Below are positions 5,273-5,617 of a DNA stretch of 5,617 bases, one piece after another; position 1 is the stretch's first letter; every line of letters begins with the position of its first letter. Both the position numbers and the translations under genes were made by a program. The stretch comes from CALNYX01 sp942490925 (GTDB lineage Bacteria; Chlamydiota; Chlamydiia; Chlamydiales; JAAKFR01): the NCBI GenBank assembly GCA_942490925.1, contig CALNYX010000051.1, positions 1 through 5,617 on the forward strand, given 5' to 3'. The notes under the pieces are model-generated. The model ran no database searches. It was not told where the DNA came from and was given only the letters and a program-made list of their open reading frames with translations.

Positions 5273-5617
5273 CATCCTGTACAGTTGAGCAACATGAGGT
5301 GAGATGACAGTACCACAAAACGCCAACAGCACACAAATCAACCAACGCATTCATACAGTACTCAACTAAAATGGTACCAATGAGCAGAATTCATTCAGCA
5401 CAACATACTTTTATACTTACCATTGACATCCGACTTGACTTTCAGAGTGAAAGGCCCCAGTAATGTCTCCGTCCAGGTTGATTGGTGTGTTTAGACGTCA
5501 GGGATGGCACTGTCGACAGAACCAGGGGATCCACTCCATATATCAGCCATGCTAGTATCTCAGACCAAATCCACACGGGTACATAGACTCATATACTGTA
5601 GAAAGCCTTTGAAACAT
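5273..5617. repeat. 353-bp satellite unit, right end, nearly full copy
   Basis: The unit starts at CATCCTGTAC and aligns along its length with 1-343, in the same orientation, ending at GAAACAT. It lacks only the final ten bases of a unit because the window stops. Differences from the left copy are scattered substitutions plus small indels (for example AACCAGG for AACAGG, and a diverged block CCACACGGGTACATAG near 5572-5587). It is therefore an older relative, not an identical repeat. Confidence 0.85.

Overview
The window reads as repeat-rich, non-coding DNA from a nuclear eukaryotic genome. It has no gene-dense ORF layout, no ribosome-binding sites and no operons. It does have a 353-bp satellite, a nested tandem array and an inverted-repeat transposable element. 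The lineage cannot be fixed from sequence alone. A diatom or other stramenopile-like genome is only a guess, from the mix of AT-rich and CGACGA/GGCGCC-rich stretches. I found no convincing intact protein gene, tRNA, rRNA or CRISPR array.

Layout. (1) Both ends carry the same satellite in the same orientation: one full 353-bp unit plus a partial at the left (1-422), and a partial plus an almost full unit at the right (5157-5617). (2) 423-813 has no recognisable gene. (3) 814-3599 is a mosaic. It holds a right-half copy of an inverted-repeat element (814-1129), a higher-order tandem array (1130-2788) of a 135-bp unit alternating with 188-232-bp spacers, a short unique insert (2789-2905), and a complete copy of the element (2938-3504). 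That complete copy lies inside a 135-bp unit, splitting it into 2921-2937 and 3505-3599. (4) 3600-4387 is anonymous. (5) 4388-5156 holds a very diverged repeat with a period near 175 bp. Two of its periods equal 353 bp, the same as the terminal satellite.

The most interesting signal is in the array. One forward frame runs through the 135-bp units and the spacers, broken almost only by TAG at two fixed positions. Each spacer encodes a protein-like segment: an acidic/aromatic lead, a hydrophobic membrane-like stretch, then a Lys/His-rich tail. The first of the two TAGs also looks like a 3' splice site (CACCCTAG), 138 nt after a GTAAGAG donor-like site. The array may therefore be an amplified, decayed exon or intron-exon piece of an unknown membrane protein. 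This is inference. The repeat structure itself is directly visible.
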